Shown: one piece after another, positions 50,675 to 59,550 of the stretch
Layout of the letters: every line of letters begins with the position of its first letter
Position numbering within the stretch: position 1 is the first letter of the stretch
NCBI RefSeq assembly: GCF_047634455.1
Contig: NZ_JBLIAI010000008.1
Coordinates: forward strand, 1-64,000
DNA: 64,000 bases
Direction of reading: 5' to 3'
From: Maritalea sp047634455
GTDB taxonomy: Bacteria > Pseudomonadota > Alphaproteobacteria > Rhizobiales > Devosiaceae
The notes under the pieces: generated by a model
The model's input: the letters and a program-made list of their open reading frames with translations, nothing else
Database searches by the model: none
What the model was told of the DNA's origin: nothing
Made by a program: the position numbers and the translations under genes

Positions 50675-52171
50675 CTAGCCCACATTGGTTTGAAAATCGG
50701 CAGCGGCACCCATTGGTTTTATGCGATCCTCGGCGAACGTGACCCTGCTTCCGCCCAACCTTTTTGAATGATACATCGCTTCATCCGCGCGGCGCATGAC
50801 ATCGGATGCAGTCCGGCCATCTTTTGGGGCATTGGCAACCCCAATTGAGCAACCCACAGTTAGGTCGCCATAAGGCGTCTGAATTGGCCATGCAGCCAGA
50901 TCAATAAGCTCGGTCGCCAATTGTTGGGTCATTTCGCGCCCAAAGTTTTTATGTAACAGGATGACAAATTCATCGCCGCCTAGTCGAGCAACGGTGCCAA
51001 ATTCCCCCACCGTTTCTTCAAAACGTCGTGCGAGATTTATCAAAATCAAGTCCCCGGCATCGTGGCCATATGTGTCGTTCAAAGGTTTGAATTTATCAAG
51101 ATCGATAGTGAATAGAGTAACCGGCTGCTCGTGGCACGCCCTTATGGCTGTTTCCAACAAGTCGTCGAATTTTGAACGGTTTGCGAGCTTGGTTAGTCCG
51201 CAGTGACGTGCCATGAAACGGTTTTTGCGATTTACCAGTCCAAAAGCTTTTAAGACGCTGGCAAACTTCAAACCAACAAGAGTGGTAGACGTCAAAACAA
51301 CCAACGCAAGTAGAGCAAGATAGGGTGAGGCATTTTGCAAAATCTCAGTTTTCGGCATCGTGGCGTCCCACGCCAACAATGCCACACTTGGCAGTTCACC
51401 ATTGGGCAAGAACGCGAATGTTTTGCCGTCTGGTTGTTCTTCAACCCGCGCTGGGAACAAGTTCATCATGCCGATCTTTGCGGCAGTTTTGGAAAAATAC
51501 AAGTTGGGAATGGGCACAGTCGCCACACTGACGAACGGACGTTCTGTCTCTATGCGCATGTTGCTTGCCGTGGGCAATACGGCCTGCACCACAATTAAGT
51601 GTAGTTTTTTGCCCAAATAACGAAAGCCAAAAGCTGTCATCGCACTATCGTCAAAAAGATAATGTGACGGCACAACATAGCCATTTTGCGCTGGCTCCTT
51701 CATTCGATCGAATTGGACATAGATATTGTGAACCAAATCCAGACTGCTGCTTATGAGTTCCTGGGTTTCATCTTGTGCGTTGGTGCCAAATTGGGTGGCG
51801 CTATAAACAAGATTTCCGGTGTCATCCAGAATGCCGAATAAGGTGAAGGCCTCGCGCGTGAGTTTGTTTGAAATCAGGCGGTCAAAATTTCGGCCTTGAT
51901 CTAGCGGTTTTAGGGTTTCAACAAACAGATTATTGGTTTTGACAAGGCGTTGTTGGGCCGCAACTGAATTGGCCGCAACACGCTGCGCGTCAAATGCAAC
52001 CAATTGTTGTTCCCGCGTTACGCTGATGTCGTTTGCAGCGTCGCCAGCAAACTGCATCGTGAGGTAAATCGCGGCCGCAAATGCGGCGATAAATGCAAAA
52101 CAACCAAGCCAAACGTTGCGCACCAGCGTATCTGTGTGTCCACGATTTTCGGTTTCAAATTTGGCGTTCAT
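50675..52171 (-). CDS. Membrane diguanylate cyclase with a CHASE4-like sensor
   Basis: A 498-residue GGDEF protein. Helices at about 22-42 and 282-306 flank a periplasmic region of about 240 residues resembling CHASE4 ('DRLISNKLTREAFTLFGILDDTGNLVYSA'). The catalytic domain starts near 325 and has an intact GGDEF at 398-402 ('ARLGGDEFVIL'), so it should make cyclic di-GMP. The inhibitory I-site (R-x-x-D) expected just before is replaced by 'GEFG', so product inhibition is probably lost. There is no EAL domain. Confidence 0.92.
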   Translation of the reverse strand: MNAKFETENRGHTDTLVRNVWLGCFAFIAAFAAAIYLTMQFAGDAANDISVTREQQLVAFDAQRVAANSVAAQQRLVKTNNLFVETLKPLDQGRNFDRLISNKLTREAFTLFGILDDTGNLVYSATQFGTNAQDETQELISSSLDLVHNIYVQFDRMKEPAQNGYVVPSHYLFDDSAMTAFGFRYLGKKLHLIVVQAVLPTASNMRIETERPFVSVATVPIPNLYFSKTAAKIGMMNLFPARVEEQPDGKTFAFLPNGELPSVALLAWDATMPKTEILQNASPYLALLALVVLTSTTLVGLKFASVLKAFGLVNRKNRFMARHCGLTKLANRSKFDDLLETAIRACHEQPVTLFTIDLDKFKPLNDTYGHDAGDLILINLARRFEETVGEFGTVARLGGDEFVILLHKNFGREMTQQLATELIDLAAWPIQTPYGDLTVGCSIGVANAPKDGRTASDVMRRADEAMYHSKRLGGSRVTFAEDRIKPMGAAADFQTNVG

Positions 52172-52352
52172 TTCCCAGTCCAATTGGTGCGAGTGGAAAA
52201 TACTAGCCGAAATCCGCTTAAAGTTTCGCTAAAATTGGGGGAGGCTAATGTCCTGAAACCGGCTGACAATTGATCCGCGATTGAGCCGACCCCTGTCGTT
52301 AAAGCAAAGAGAACTGGAATTGGGCGCACCCGTTACGGCGCGCCCCGATTGT

Positions 52353-53852
52353 TTAACCTAGGGTTGGCATGGAGAATTGAGCGTCATCGCGCAGACCAGT
52401 TGGCCAACGGCTGGTGGTGGTTTTCATGCGGGTATAAAACCGCACGCCTTCCATGCCATGCATATGATGATCACCAAACAACGAGGATTTCCATCCGCCA
52501 AAGCTGTAGAACGCCATTGGCACGGGAATTGGTATGTTGACTCCTACCATACCCACTTCGATATCTTGGTTGAAGGCACGGGCAACATCGCCGTCGCGCG
52601 TATAGATGGATACCCCGTTGGCATATTCGTGGCTATGGATCAGGTCCACTGCATCTTGGTAGGAATTGCGACGCACCACAGTGAGGACGGGCCCAAAAAT
52701 TTCGTCGCGATAGATGGCCATGTCAGGTGACGCATGGTCGAACAATGATCCGCCAATAAAGTAGCCGTTTTCATGGCCTTGTGGCTTTTTGAATCCGCGA
52801 CCGTCAACAACAAGCTTTGCGCCTTCTTCAACACCCTTATCGATATATGAGCTGACCTTTGCTAAGTGCTCGCCAGTAACCAGCGGGCCCATTTCCATAC
52901 CACTTTCAAGCGACGGTCCAATTTTAAGCGCTTCAATTTTTGGGATCAGTTTTGCCACCAATGCGTCGGCCACCGCGTCGGTTACCGGCACGGCAACCGA
53001 AATGGCCATACAGCGTTCGCCAGCTGAGCCATAAGCTGCTCCCATTAGCGCGTTGGCCGCCATGTCAAGGTCAGCGTCGGGCATAATCACCATGTGGTTT
53101 TTTGCCCCCCCGAGCGCTTGCACACGTTTGCCATTGGCAGTGCCTTTTTGGTGAATGTATTGCGCAATCGGCGTGGACCCAACAAAGCTAATTGCTTTGA
53201 CGTCTGGGTGTTCAAGCAGGGCGTCAACCGCCACCTTGTCGCCATTGACCACATTAAACACACCATCAGGTAGCCCTGCTTCTTTCAGCCATTGTGCGAT
53301 CAGCATTGGGACAGACGGATCGCGTTCACTAGGCTTGAGAATAAATGTATTGCCTGTCGCTAGCGCCACCGGGAACATCCACATAGGCACCATGGCGGGG
53401 AAGTTGAACGGCGTGATGCCCACCACGACACCAAGGGCTTGGCGCACCATGTGGCTATCGACGCCGGTGCCGACATTTTCTGAGAACTCGCCCTTGATAA
53501 GGTGCGGAATACCGGTGGCAAATTCCACCACTTCCAAACCACGCGTCACTTCGCCTTGCGCGTCGTCAAAGGTCTTGCCATGTTCATTTGAAATGGCACG
53601 TGCCAAGTCGTCCAACCGCTCCCAAAGGATTGATTTAAATCTGTCCAATATTCGAGCACGTCGAAGAGCCGGGGTCTTTGACCAAGCCGGCCAAGCGGCT
53701 TTGGCGGCAGCCACCGCAACATCCACTTCACCGCGACCTGCCAGTGCCACCTGTCCGCTGATCTCGCCCGTCGATGGGTTGAAAACATCTTTTGCGTTGC
53801 CCGATGTTCCAGCAATCGCTTGGTTCGATATGAAATGCCCAATTTGGATCAT
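52353..53852 (-). CDS. mmsA: CoA-acylating methylmalonate-semialdehyde dehydrogenase
   Basis: Aldehyde dehydrogenase of 499 residues from ATG 53852 (MIQIGHFISN), with GGAG upstream; the longer frame to 53999 overlaps the divergent regulator. It converts methylmalonate or malonate semialdehyde with CoA and NAD to propionyl- or acetyl-CoA in valine and inositol breakdown. The 'GITPFNFPAMVPMWMFPVAL' and 'YGSAGERCMAISVAV' (catalytic Cys) motifs and 'FGPVLTVVR' are typical of MmsA/IolA. It stands alone. Confidence 0.94.
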   Translation of the reverse strand: MIQIGHFISNQAIAGTSGNAKDVFNPSTGEISGQVALAGRGEVDVAVAAAKAAWPAWSKTPALRRARILDRFKSILWERLDDLARAISNEHGKTFDDAQGEVTRGLEVVEFATGIPHLIKGEFSENVGTGVDSHMVRQALGVVVGITPFNFPAMVPMWMFPVALATGNTFILKPSERDPSVPMLIAQWLKEAGLPDGVFNVVNGDKVAVDALLEHPDVKAISFVGSTPIAQYIHQKGTANGKRVQALGGAKNHMVIMPDADLDMAANALMGAAYGSAGERCMAISVAVPVTDAVADALVAKLIPKIEALKIGPSLESGMEMGPLVTGEHLAKVSSYIDKGVEEGAKLVVDGRGFKKPQGHENGYFIGGSLFDHASPDMAIYRDEIFGPVLTVVRRNSYQDAVDLIHSHEYANGVSIYTRDGDVARAFNQDIEVGMVGVNIPIPVPMAFYSFGGWKSSLFGDHHMHGMEGVRFYTRMKTTTSRWPTGLRDDAQFSMPTLG

Positions 53853-53883
53853 GGTGTCGTGTCTCCTGTTAAGTTCATACAAA

Positions 53884-53898
53884 TTTACGACTTGTAAA
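53884..53898. promoter_or_regulatory. LysR-type box between mmsA and its divergent regulator
   Basis: TTTAC-GACTT-GTAAA, a 15-bp dyad of the T-N11-A form. It lies 32 bases from the mmsA start and 56 from the regulator start. Confidence 0.55.
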
Positions 53899-53954
53899 AA
53901 TGAAATTATACAATCAATATTGAGCAACTGAATTGCAAAAAATGAGATAAGAAT

Positions 53955-54836
53955 ATGAACTGGGACGATGCACGTTTGTTTTTGGCGGTTGGTCGGCACG
54001 GCCAGTTTTTGGCCGCATCACGCTATTTAGGGGTCAATCAGGCAACCTTAAGCCGCCGCATTTCCGCGCTGGAAGCAGCGGTGGGTAGCAAATTGTTGAC
54101 ACGCCGCACCAATGGGTGTGAGCCAACAGATGCCGGCAAAAAATTGTTGGTCTCACTTGAGCGCGCAGAAAGTGAGATACTTGGTGGCCTGGATGGTATG
54201 GCACACCGCGATGCGGAAATCAGTGGCACCGTGCGCATTGGCGCACCGGACGGGTTTGGCGTGGGTTTTCTGGCGTCCAGAATGGGCGCACTTGACGATA
54301 TCTATCCGAACATAAAAATTGAGCTGGTACCTGTGCCACGCAGTTTTTCTTTGTCGCAGCGCGAGGCAGATATTGCGATTATGGTTGGCCGGCCCGATAG
54401 AGGGCGCTTGGTGACGCGAAAACTCACAGATTATAGTTTGGGGCTTTATGCATCGCCTGCCTATTTGGATCGGGCAGGTCGACCAAACGAGCGCGCGGAT
54501 CTTTCAAATCATCGGCTAATTGGTTTCGTAGATGACCTGATTTATGCGCCTTCGCTTGATTACACCCATGAATTTTTGCGAAACTGGCGGTCAAGCGTTG
54601 CCATTTCAAGCGCTGCTGGACAACTGGAAGCGGCTAAAGGCGGCGCTGGCATTGCCATTTTGCACGACTATTTGGTGAAAAAAGAAACCGGGCTTGTACC
54701 TGTCATGCCAGAGCACAAAATTTCCAGATCTTACTGGCTTGCTGTGCACGAAAGTCAACGCGATTTAGCACGGATATCCGCCGTGAATAAATTTCTCGTG
54801 GACCTGGTGGGCAAAGAGCGCGGTCTTTTTGCGTAG
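53955..54836 (+). CDS. LysR-family transcriptional regulator, divergent from mmsA
   Basis: A 293-residue LTTR. The winged helix is 'MNWDDARLFLAVGRHGQFLAASRYLGVNQATLSRRISALEAAVGSKLL', followed by a short effector domain. This is the class often found divergent from mmsA in alphaproteobacteria. Divergent layout and a T-N11-A dyad in the 102-base gap suggest it controls mmsA. Confidence 0.9.
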   Translation: MNWDDARLFLAVGRHGQFLAASRYLGVNQATLSRRISALEAAVGSKLLTRRTNGCEPTDAGKKLLVSLERAESEILGGLDGMAHRDAEISGTVRIGAPDGFGVGFLASRMGALDDIYPNIKIELVPVPRSFSLSQREADIAIMVGRPDRGRLVTRKLTDYSLGLYASPAYLDRAGRPNERADLSNHRLIGFVDDLIYAPSLDYTHEFLRNWRSSVAISSAAGQLEAAKGGAGIAILHDYLVKKETGLVPVMPEHKISRSYWLAVHESQRDLARISAVNKFLVDLVGKERGLFA

Positions 54837-54988
54837 ACGAGCCGTGATTATGGGTGAGGACTGTTATTGGTAAACTGCACGTCAAAAGTGGGCAAAATCA
54901 GTTTTTCGTGGCGCTACGCAACCAGCACTCAGTTGCCTGGCTTTTAGTGAAAAGTTGACGCCTTGCAGGCATTTTACCACAAACAGTA

Positions 54989-55017
54989 TTGACTCTTAAA
55001 GTTGTCAGACATATTAC
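54989..55017 (+). promoter_or_regulatory. Sigma-70 promoter of the GntR gene with an operator in the spacer
   Basis: A -35 TTGACT (54989-54994), 17 bases, and -10 TATTAC (55012-55017). The palindrome TGTCAGACA (55003-55011; TTGTCAGACAT 55002-55012) fills the spacer, so a bound repressor would block polymerase. It is nearly identical to the site before dppA. Confidence 0.68.
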
Positions 55018-55043
55018 ATCATATAAATACAGGGAGCGAGCCG

Positions 55044-55799
55044 TTGGTTGACGTTACGTCAAAATCGAAAAAGCAGGAAAGTTCAAAAACCGCTGCGAAG
55101 TTGTTGCCCAAAATTGAGCGCAAAAGCAGAACGGCTGAAGTTTTAGATGCTTTGGTGCATATGATTGAAGGCGCTGACCTGCAAGTCGGTGATGCGCTCC
55201 CCTCCGAAACCTTGTTGGCAGATCAACTCGGCGTTGGCCGCTCTACAATTCGCGAAGCGTTGAACCGTTGGGAAGGGTTGGGACTTGTGCGCCGCCGTCG
55301 CGGCTCCGGCACCTACATAACAGCGACAATAAAATCCTCCAAGGGACTTGGTTCGACAACAACGAAGTTGGAAGCCGAAGGCTTGCTCCGTATTCTTGAT
55401 GTACGCCGCACGTTGGAAAAAGAAGTGGTACGCCGCGCCGCCGAAAACATTTCAGATGGCCAGATCGACAAAATGCGGATCGCCTACAAAAAAATGGAAC
55501 GGCTCGTCAATGAAGGGCTGCGCTGGCGTGAGGCTGACCATGAGTTTCACGGCGTGATTTATGAGGCTAGCGGCAACACCATGTACGGCCAAGTGATCAG
55601 AAATGTCGATGACGCATTTCACGCGTCAAAGGTCTCCAATTCACCGTTTGAAGACCCCGCATTTGGTTTCCGCTCCGTACCCCTGCACGACAATTTATGT
55701 GATGCAATTGCCCGGCGCGCTGCCGACGACGCGGTGGCTGCAATCACGAAAATTCTGGATTTGGTAGAGCAGGAGGTTCGATCAGTTTCAGATAGTTAA
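55044..55799 (+). CDS. GntR-family regulator, FadR subfamily
   Basis: About 251 residues. The winged helix is 'LPSETLLADQLGVGRSTIREALNRWEGLGLVRRRRGSGTYI', then an all-helical FCD ligand domain ('ILDVRRTLEKEVVRRAAENI', 'ADHEFHGVIYEASGN'). The start is TTG 55044, eight bases behind AGGGAG; a TTG at 55002 would fall inside the promoter. It precedes a peptide ABC operon and probably represses it and itself. A matching operator upstream of dppA suggests it also acts there. Confidence 0.9.
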   Translation: MVDVTSKSKKQESSKTAAKLLPKIERKSRTAEVLDALVHMIEGADLQVGDALPSETLLADQLGVGRSTIREALNRWEGLGLVRRRRGSGTYITATIKSSKGLGSTTTKLEAEGLLRILDVRRTLEKEVVRRAAENISDGQIDKMRIAYKKMERLVNEGLRWREADHEFHGVIYEASGNTMYGQVIRNVDDAFHASKVSNSPFEDPAFGFRSVPLHDNLCDAIARRAADDAVAAITKILDLVEQEVRSVSDS

Positions 55800-55803
55800 A
55801 GCA

Positions 55804-55831
55804 ACGATCCCTTTTGCGTGAGCGTGGATCG
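55804..55831 (+). other. Hairpin behind the GntR gene
   Basis: CGATCC (55804-55809) pairs with GGATCG (55826-55831). No T-run follows, so it may be an attenuator or mRNA end rather than a terminator. Confidence 0.3.
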
Positions 55832-55937
55832 AACAATAATAATTTAGCGCGTCAATCATTCAAACCGCGGGCCAATCCGGAAAAAATGTCATTTCTGGGA
55901 ACGAGAAAACTATGCCCGCGACAAAAGGGAGATGAAA

Positions 55938-57542
55938 ATGAAACACCTATTCAAACTCGCGGGAGTTTTGGCCGCCGGGTTGCTGATTGGGTCGGGAGCC
56001 GCCGTTGCGCAGAGCAGCATTACCGGCTTCCATGATTCAACGTCTGGTACGTACATGGACTATATGAAAACAGTCTATGCTCGCGCGGGCAAACCTGAGC
56101 TCTTGCAATTGCCACTCACCGCTTTTGACAAGGAATATGATCTTGTTGGTTTGGCGGCACAAAGCTGGTCTCAGTCCGAAGATGGCCTAACATGGACCAT
56201 CAATCTTCGTGACAATCTCACCTGGTCAGATGGACAACCTTTGACCTCGCAAGATTATCTGTTTTCTCTGCAAAGAGCGGCAACTTCTGGGTATGACTTC
56301 GCATGGTATTGGGATTTTGCTGGCGGCGTGAAAAACTGGAAAGCTGTGACCGAAGGCACAATGGATGTGTCTGAATTGGGCCTTGGTGCTCCAGACGCCT
56401 ATACACTGACGGTCACAACAGAGACGGCAAAACCGTACCTGCCCAGTGTTGTTTCACTTTGGTATCCGGTGCCAAAACACATCTGGGACCAATTTGGCGA
56501 TGACTATGCCGCCAATGTGGATACACTTGTGTCATCGGGCGCGTTTAAACTGGACAGTTGGGAAAAATCCACCAACAAAATGGTCTTTTCAAAACGTGAC
56601 GATTACAATGGTCCATGGCCTGCCATGATCGACCAAGTCATTATTGATCCATCCGTTGGTGCACCAGAAGTTGGTTTCCCCGCTTATTTGGCGGGCGATA
56701 CAGACCTCACGAACTTAAACGCAGGTCAAATCCCGTTCGCAGAAGCCAAATATAAAGAGCAGCTGCGCACAAATGCGATCTTTGCAGTATCCTACTTCTC
56801 GTTTGATCTTGAGGCTGAACCGTTCAATAATCTTGATGTGCGTAAAGCGCTTTGGTACGCGATTGACCGCGATGAAATGACATCAACGGTTCTCAAGAAC
56901 TTGGCCATTCCAGCCAAATCTTTGCTGGCCCCGGGCTTCCCTGGTTACAATGAAGAACTGACCAAATATGCAACTTTCGACCCTGAAAAGGCGCGCGAAT
57001 ATTTGGCCAAAGCTGGATATCCAAATGGAGAAGGTTTCCCAAAAATCGAGGTTTGGTACCGCAAGCAAGGTGGCTATAATGGCGCGATTACCGCCCCAAT
57101 GCTGCAATATTTGCAGGCCGAGTTCAAAGAGATTTTGGGTATCGATATGGACATTAAAGTGATGAGTATCCAAGAGTGGATGGATGCTTTGCTGAACAAG
57201 AAAAACAGCTTGTTCCTATCGCCTTACGAGTTCGATTATCTTGATCCAAGCAACTTCTACGGCATTTTCTACAATGGCGGACGTCACTCGCACTTCCTTG
57301 ATTCTTACGATGAGTTGGTCGCCCAAGCGGATAGCAACCCAGATTGGGAAACACGTCTGGAATTGTACGAAAAAGCTGAAATGGAATTGATCAACAATGT
57401 GTCGATCATTCCTCTAATGCACCCAATCACAACGTCCTTGATTAAGAACGAAGTGAAAGGTGATGGAACCTCGCCAAACGCGCTTGGTTTCTCGCCATTG
57501 GATGCGCGCATCACCTACTTCTACACTCATGTGACGAAGTAG
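55938..57542 (+). CDS. Peptide/oligopeptide ABC transporter substrate-binding protein
   Basis: OppA-family receptor of about 534 residues, with signal peptide ending 'AAVAQS'. The start ATG 55938 is six bases behind AAAAGGGAG; ATG 55932 is two codons earlier. 'DLVGLAAQSWSQSEDGLTWTINLRDNLTWSDGQPLTSQDYLFSLQRA' is the SBP family 5 signature. 'FNNLDVRKALWYAIDRDEM' follows. It is the first gene of an ABC operon that ends in a PLP enzyme gene. It is not DppA-like, so its substrate differs from that of the 15.7 kb receptor. Confidence 0.92.
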   Translation: MKHLFKLAGVLAAGLLIGSGAAVAQSSITGFHDSTSGTYMDYMKTVYARAGKPELLQLPLTAFDKEYDLVGLAAQSWSQSEDGLTWTINLRDNLTWSDGQPLTSQDYLFSLQRAATSGYDFAWYWDFAGGVKNWKAVTEGTMDVSELGLGAPDAYTLTVTTETAKPYLPSVVSLWYPVPKHIWDQFGDDYAANVDTLVSSGAFKLDSWEKSTNKMVFSKRDDYNGPWPAMIDQVIIDPSVGAPEVGFPAYLAGDTDLTNLNAGQIPFAEAKYKEQLRTNAIFAVSYFSFDLEAEPFNNLDVRKALWYAIDRDEMTSTVLKNLAIPAKSLLAPGFPGYNEELTKYATFDPEKAREYLAKAGYPNGEGFPKIEVWYRKQGGYNGAITAPMLQYLQAEFKEILGIDMDIKVMSIQEWMDALLNKKNSLFLSPYEFDYLDPSNFYGIFYNGGRHSHFLDSYDELVAQADSNPDWETRLELYEKAEMELINNVSIIPLMHPITTSLIKNEVKGDGTSPNALGFSPLDARITYFYTHVTK

Positions 57543-57548
57543 ACTGCA

Positions 57549-57601
57549 AAAGGTCGCGGCGTTTTCGAAATCCTCCCGATGGGTGAGGCGTCGCGACCTT
57601 T
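57549..57601 (+). other. Intercistronic stem-loop behind the receptor gene
   Basis: AAAGGTCGCG (57549-57558) pairs perfectly with CGCGACCTTT (57592-57601) around 33 bases. It probably sets receptor expression above that of the transporter genes, as in the dpp and dct operons here. Confidence 0.7.
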
Positions 57602-57628
57602 AAAGCAAGATGGAGTTTGGTAAGCGTA

Positions 57629-58594
57629 ATGTCATTGATAGAAATCGAAAATCTAAGCGTTAGTTTTTCTAGCCCAGATGGCGAAGTCCAAGCGGTGCGG
57701 GACGTGTCCCTGACGCTAAATGAGGGCCAAAGCCTAGGCGTCGTCGGGGAATCTGGATCTGGCAAGTCCGTATCGCTGATGGCGCTTTTACGCCTTTTGC
57801 CTGCACATGCGGCAACAGTAAAAGCCAACAAACTTATGTTGGATGGCGTCGACATGCTCACCTGTAAGAAAGATGATCTAACAAGGGTGCGTGGCAAAAT
57901 CGCATCGCTGGTTTTTCAAGATCCAATGGCGTCGTTCGATCCACTGTTTAAGATCGGCAGTCAGCTAACCGAAACAGTTTTATCCCATTTTGAAGTGGCC
58001 ATGCCAGAGGCGAAAGCCCGCGTTGAGAAAATGTTGGACCGCGTTGAAATGCCAGATTCTCAACGGGTGATGTCTAGCTACCCCCATCAACTTTCCGGCG
58101 GCATGTTGCAACGTGCAATGATTGCAATGGCGCTGGTTTGTGAACCCAAAGTGCTGATTGCCGATGAACCCACAACCGCCTTGGATGTCACGGTGCAAGC
58201 ACAAATTTTACAGCTGATCGGCGACTTGCAGGAAGAAACCGGCATGGGCCTGATCATGATTACCCATGACCTTGGTGTGGTCGCAGAAACCGTTGACGAT
58301 ATCGTGGTGATGTATGGCGGCAAGGTGATGGAGCAAACCTCGGTATTTGACCTGTTTGATCAACCACGGCATCCATATTCCAAAGCGCTTTTGGAGAGCA
58401 TCCCCGGCCAAGTAGCCGGCAAAAGAAAACTCAAAGAAATTCCCGGCCAATCGCCAAATCCGGTTTCGCCACCTGCCGGTTGCCCGTTTCATTTTCGCTG
58501 CGAATTGGCCGACCAAAACTGCGCTACACAAATGCCACCGCTCACACGGTGGGACAACACGCATGCAACCGCGTGCTTGAAGGTTGCCTCATGA
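57629..58594 (+). CDS. Peptide ABC transporter ATP-binding protein (DppD-type)
   Basis: ATPase of 321 residues from ATG 57629 (MSLIEIENLS). Walker A 'GESGSGKSV', signature 'LSGGMLQRAMIAMAL', Walker B 'VLIADEPTTALD' and 'ITHDLGVVAE' are present. Unlike the minus-strand dppD it keeps the C-terminal extension 'PPAGCPFHFRCELADQNC' with its four Cys. It overlaps the next ATPase gene by 4 bases. Confidence 0.93.
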   Translation: MSLIEIENLSVSFSSPDGEVQAVRDVSLTLNEGQSLGVVGESGSGKSVSLMALLRLLPAHAATVKANKLMLDGVDMLTCKKDDLTRVRGKIASLVFQDPMASFDPLFKIGSQLTETVLSHFEVAMPEAKARVEKMLDRVEMPDSQRVMSSYPHQLSGGMLQRAMIAMALVCEPKVLIADEPTTALDVTVQAQILQLIGDLQEETGMGLIMITHDLGVVAETVDDIVVMYGGKVMEQTSVFDLFDQPRHPYSKALLESIPGQVAGKRKLKEIPGQSPNPVSPPAGCPFHFRCELADQNCATQMPPLTRWDNTHATACLKVAS

Positions 58595-59550
58595 ACCACG
58601 CACTGGAAATCAAAAACCTTTCCAAAAGCTTTTACAAAAAGCAAGCCAGCAAGGGTTTTTTCCGCTCAAATTTGGTGGAGCACTGCGCCGTCGATAATGT
58701 CAGTATTGTGGTGCCAGAGCGCAAAATTGTGGGTTTGGTTGGCGAAAGTGGTTCGGGGAAATCGACTGTGGGGTTGATGTCCATGCGTTTGCTGGAGCCG
58801 TCGGGCGGCAATATCATCTTAAACGGGACAGATATCACAAAGCTTTCCCCGGAAGAGCTAAAGCCGCATCGCGCGCAAATGCAGATCATCTTTCAGGACA
58901 GTTATTCGTCGCTCAACCCGATGATGACGCTTTGGGAAATTGTGGCGGAACCATTCGTCATCCACAAAATGCATGACGCCAAACAGCGACGTGTAAAGGC
59001 GAAAGAATTGCTCGACATTGTTGGATTGGGCAGCGTCTTTGCCAATCGCTATCCCCATGAATTGTCTGGCGGGCAACGACAACGTGTGTCCATTGCGCGG
59101 GCGCTGGCCCTAAAGCCAAAGGTGCTGATTGCAGATGAACCGACGTCAGCGCTCGACGTTTCCGTCAAAGCCCAAGTGATCAATTTGTTGCATGATTTGC
59201 AATCGGAGATGGGGCTTTCCATCTTGTTTATCAGCCACGAGCTTTCGGTTGTTCGGTCTTTGGCTGATCAGATCGTCGTCATGCATCGCGGTCGGATTGT
59301 TGAACAAGCACAGACAGAGCAAATTTTTCAAAATGCGCAGCACCCCTATACGCAATCGCTGCTGGACAGCATTCCCGTGCTAAACCCGCATCTGCGCCGA
59401 CGCCGCTCTTTCCAATCAGCCGAAGAACTGACGGCGAAGAAGCCACGCCTGCCCAAGGATAGCTTCATAAACCCTGAAAATCCCAATCTGGCGCAAGTCT
59501 CAGATAATCACTTTGTGGATGCCGAACCCTTGGAAGGAAGAAGCCTATGA
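58591..59550 (+). CDS. Peptide ABC transporter ATP-binding protein (DppF-type)
   Basis: ATPase of 319 residues from ATG 58591, overlapping the previous stop. Walker A 'GESGSGKST', 'IFQDSYSSLNPMMT', signature 'LSGGQRQRVSIARAL', Walker B 'VLIADEPTSALD' and 'ISHELSVV' are intact. The C-terminal 100 residues follow the usual DppF plan but end in an unusual acidic tail. It dimerises with the preceding ATPase. Confidence 0.93.
   Translation: MNHALEIKNLSKSFYKKQASKGFFRSNLVEHCAVDNVSIVVPERKIVGLVGESGSGKSTVGLMSMRLLEPSGGNIILNGTDITKLSPEELKPHRAQMQIIFQDSYSSLNPMMTLWEIVAEPFVIHKMHDAKQRRVKAKELLDIVGLGSVFANRYPHELSGGQRQRVSIARALALKPKVLIADEPTSALDVSVKAQVINLLHDLQSEMGLSILFISHELSVVRSLADQIVVMHRGRIVEQAQTEQIFQNAQHPYTQSLLDSIPVLNPHLRRRRSFQSAEELTAKKPRLPKDSFINPENPNLAQVSDNHFVDAEPLEGRSL

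Noticed and set aside
55002..55043. Earlier TTG start of the GntR regulator
   Set aside because: It falls within the -35/-10 spacer of a good promoter; TTG 55044 has AGGGAG at the right distance.
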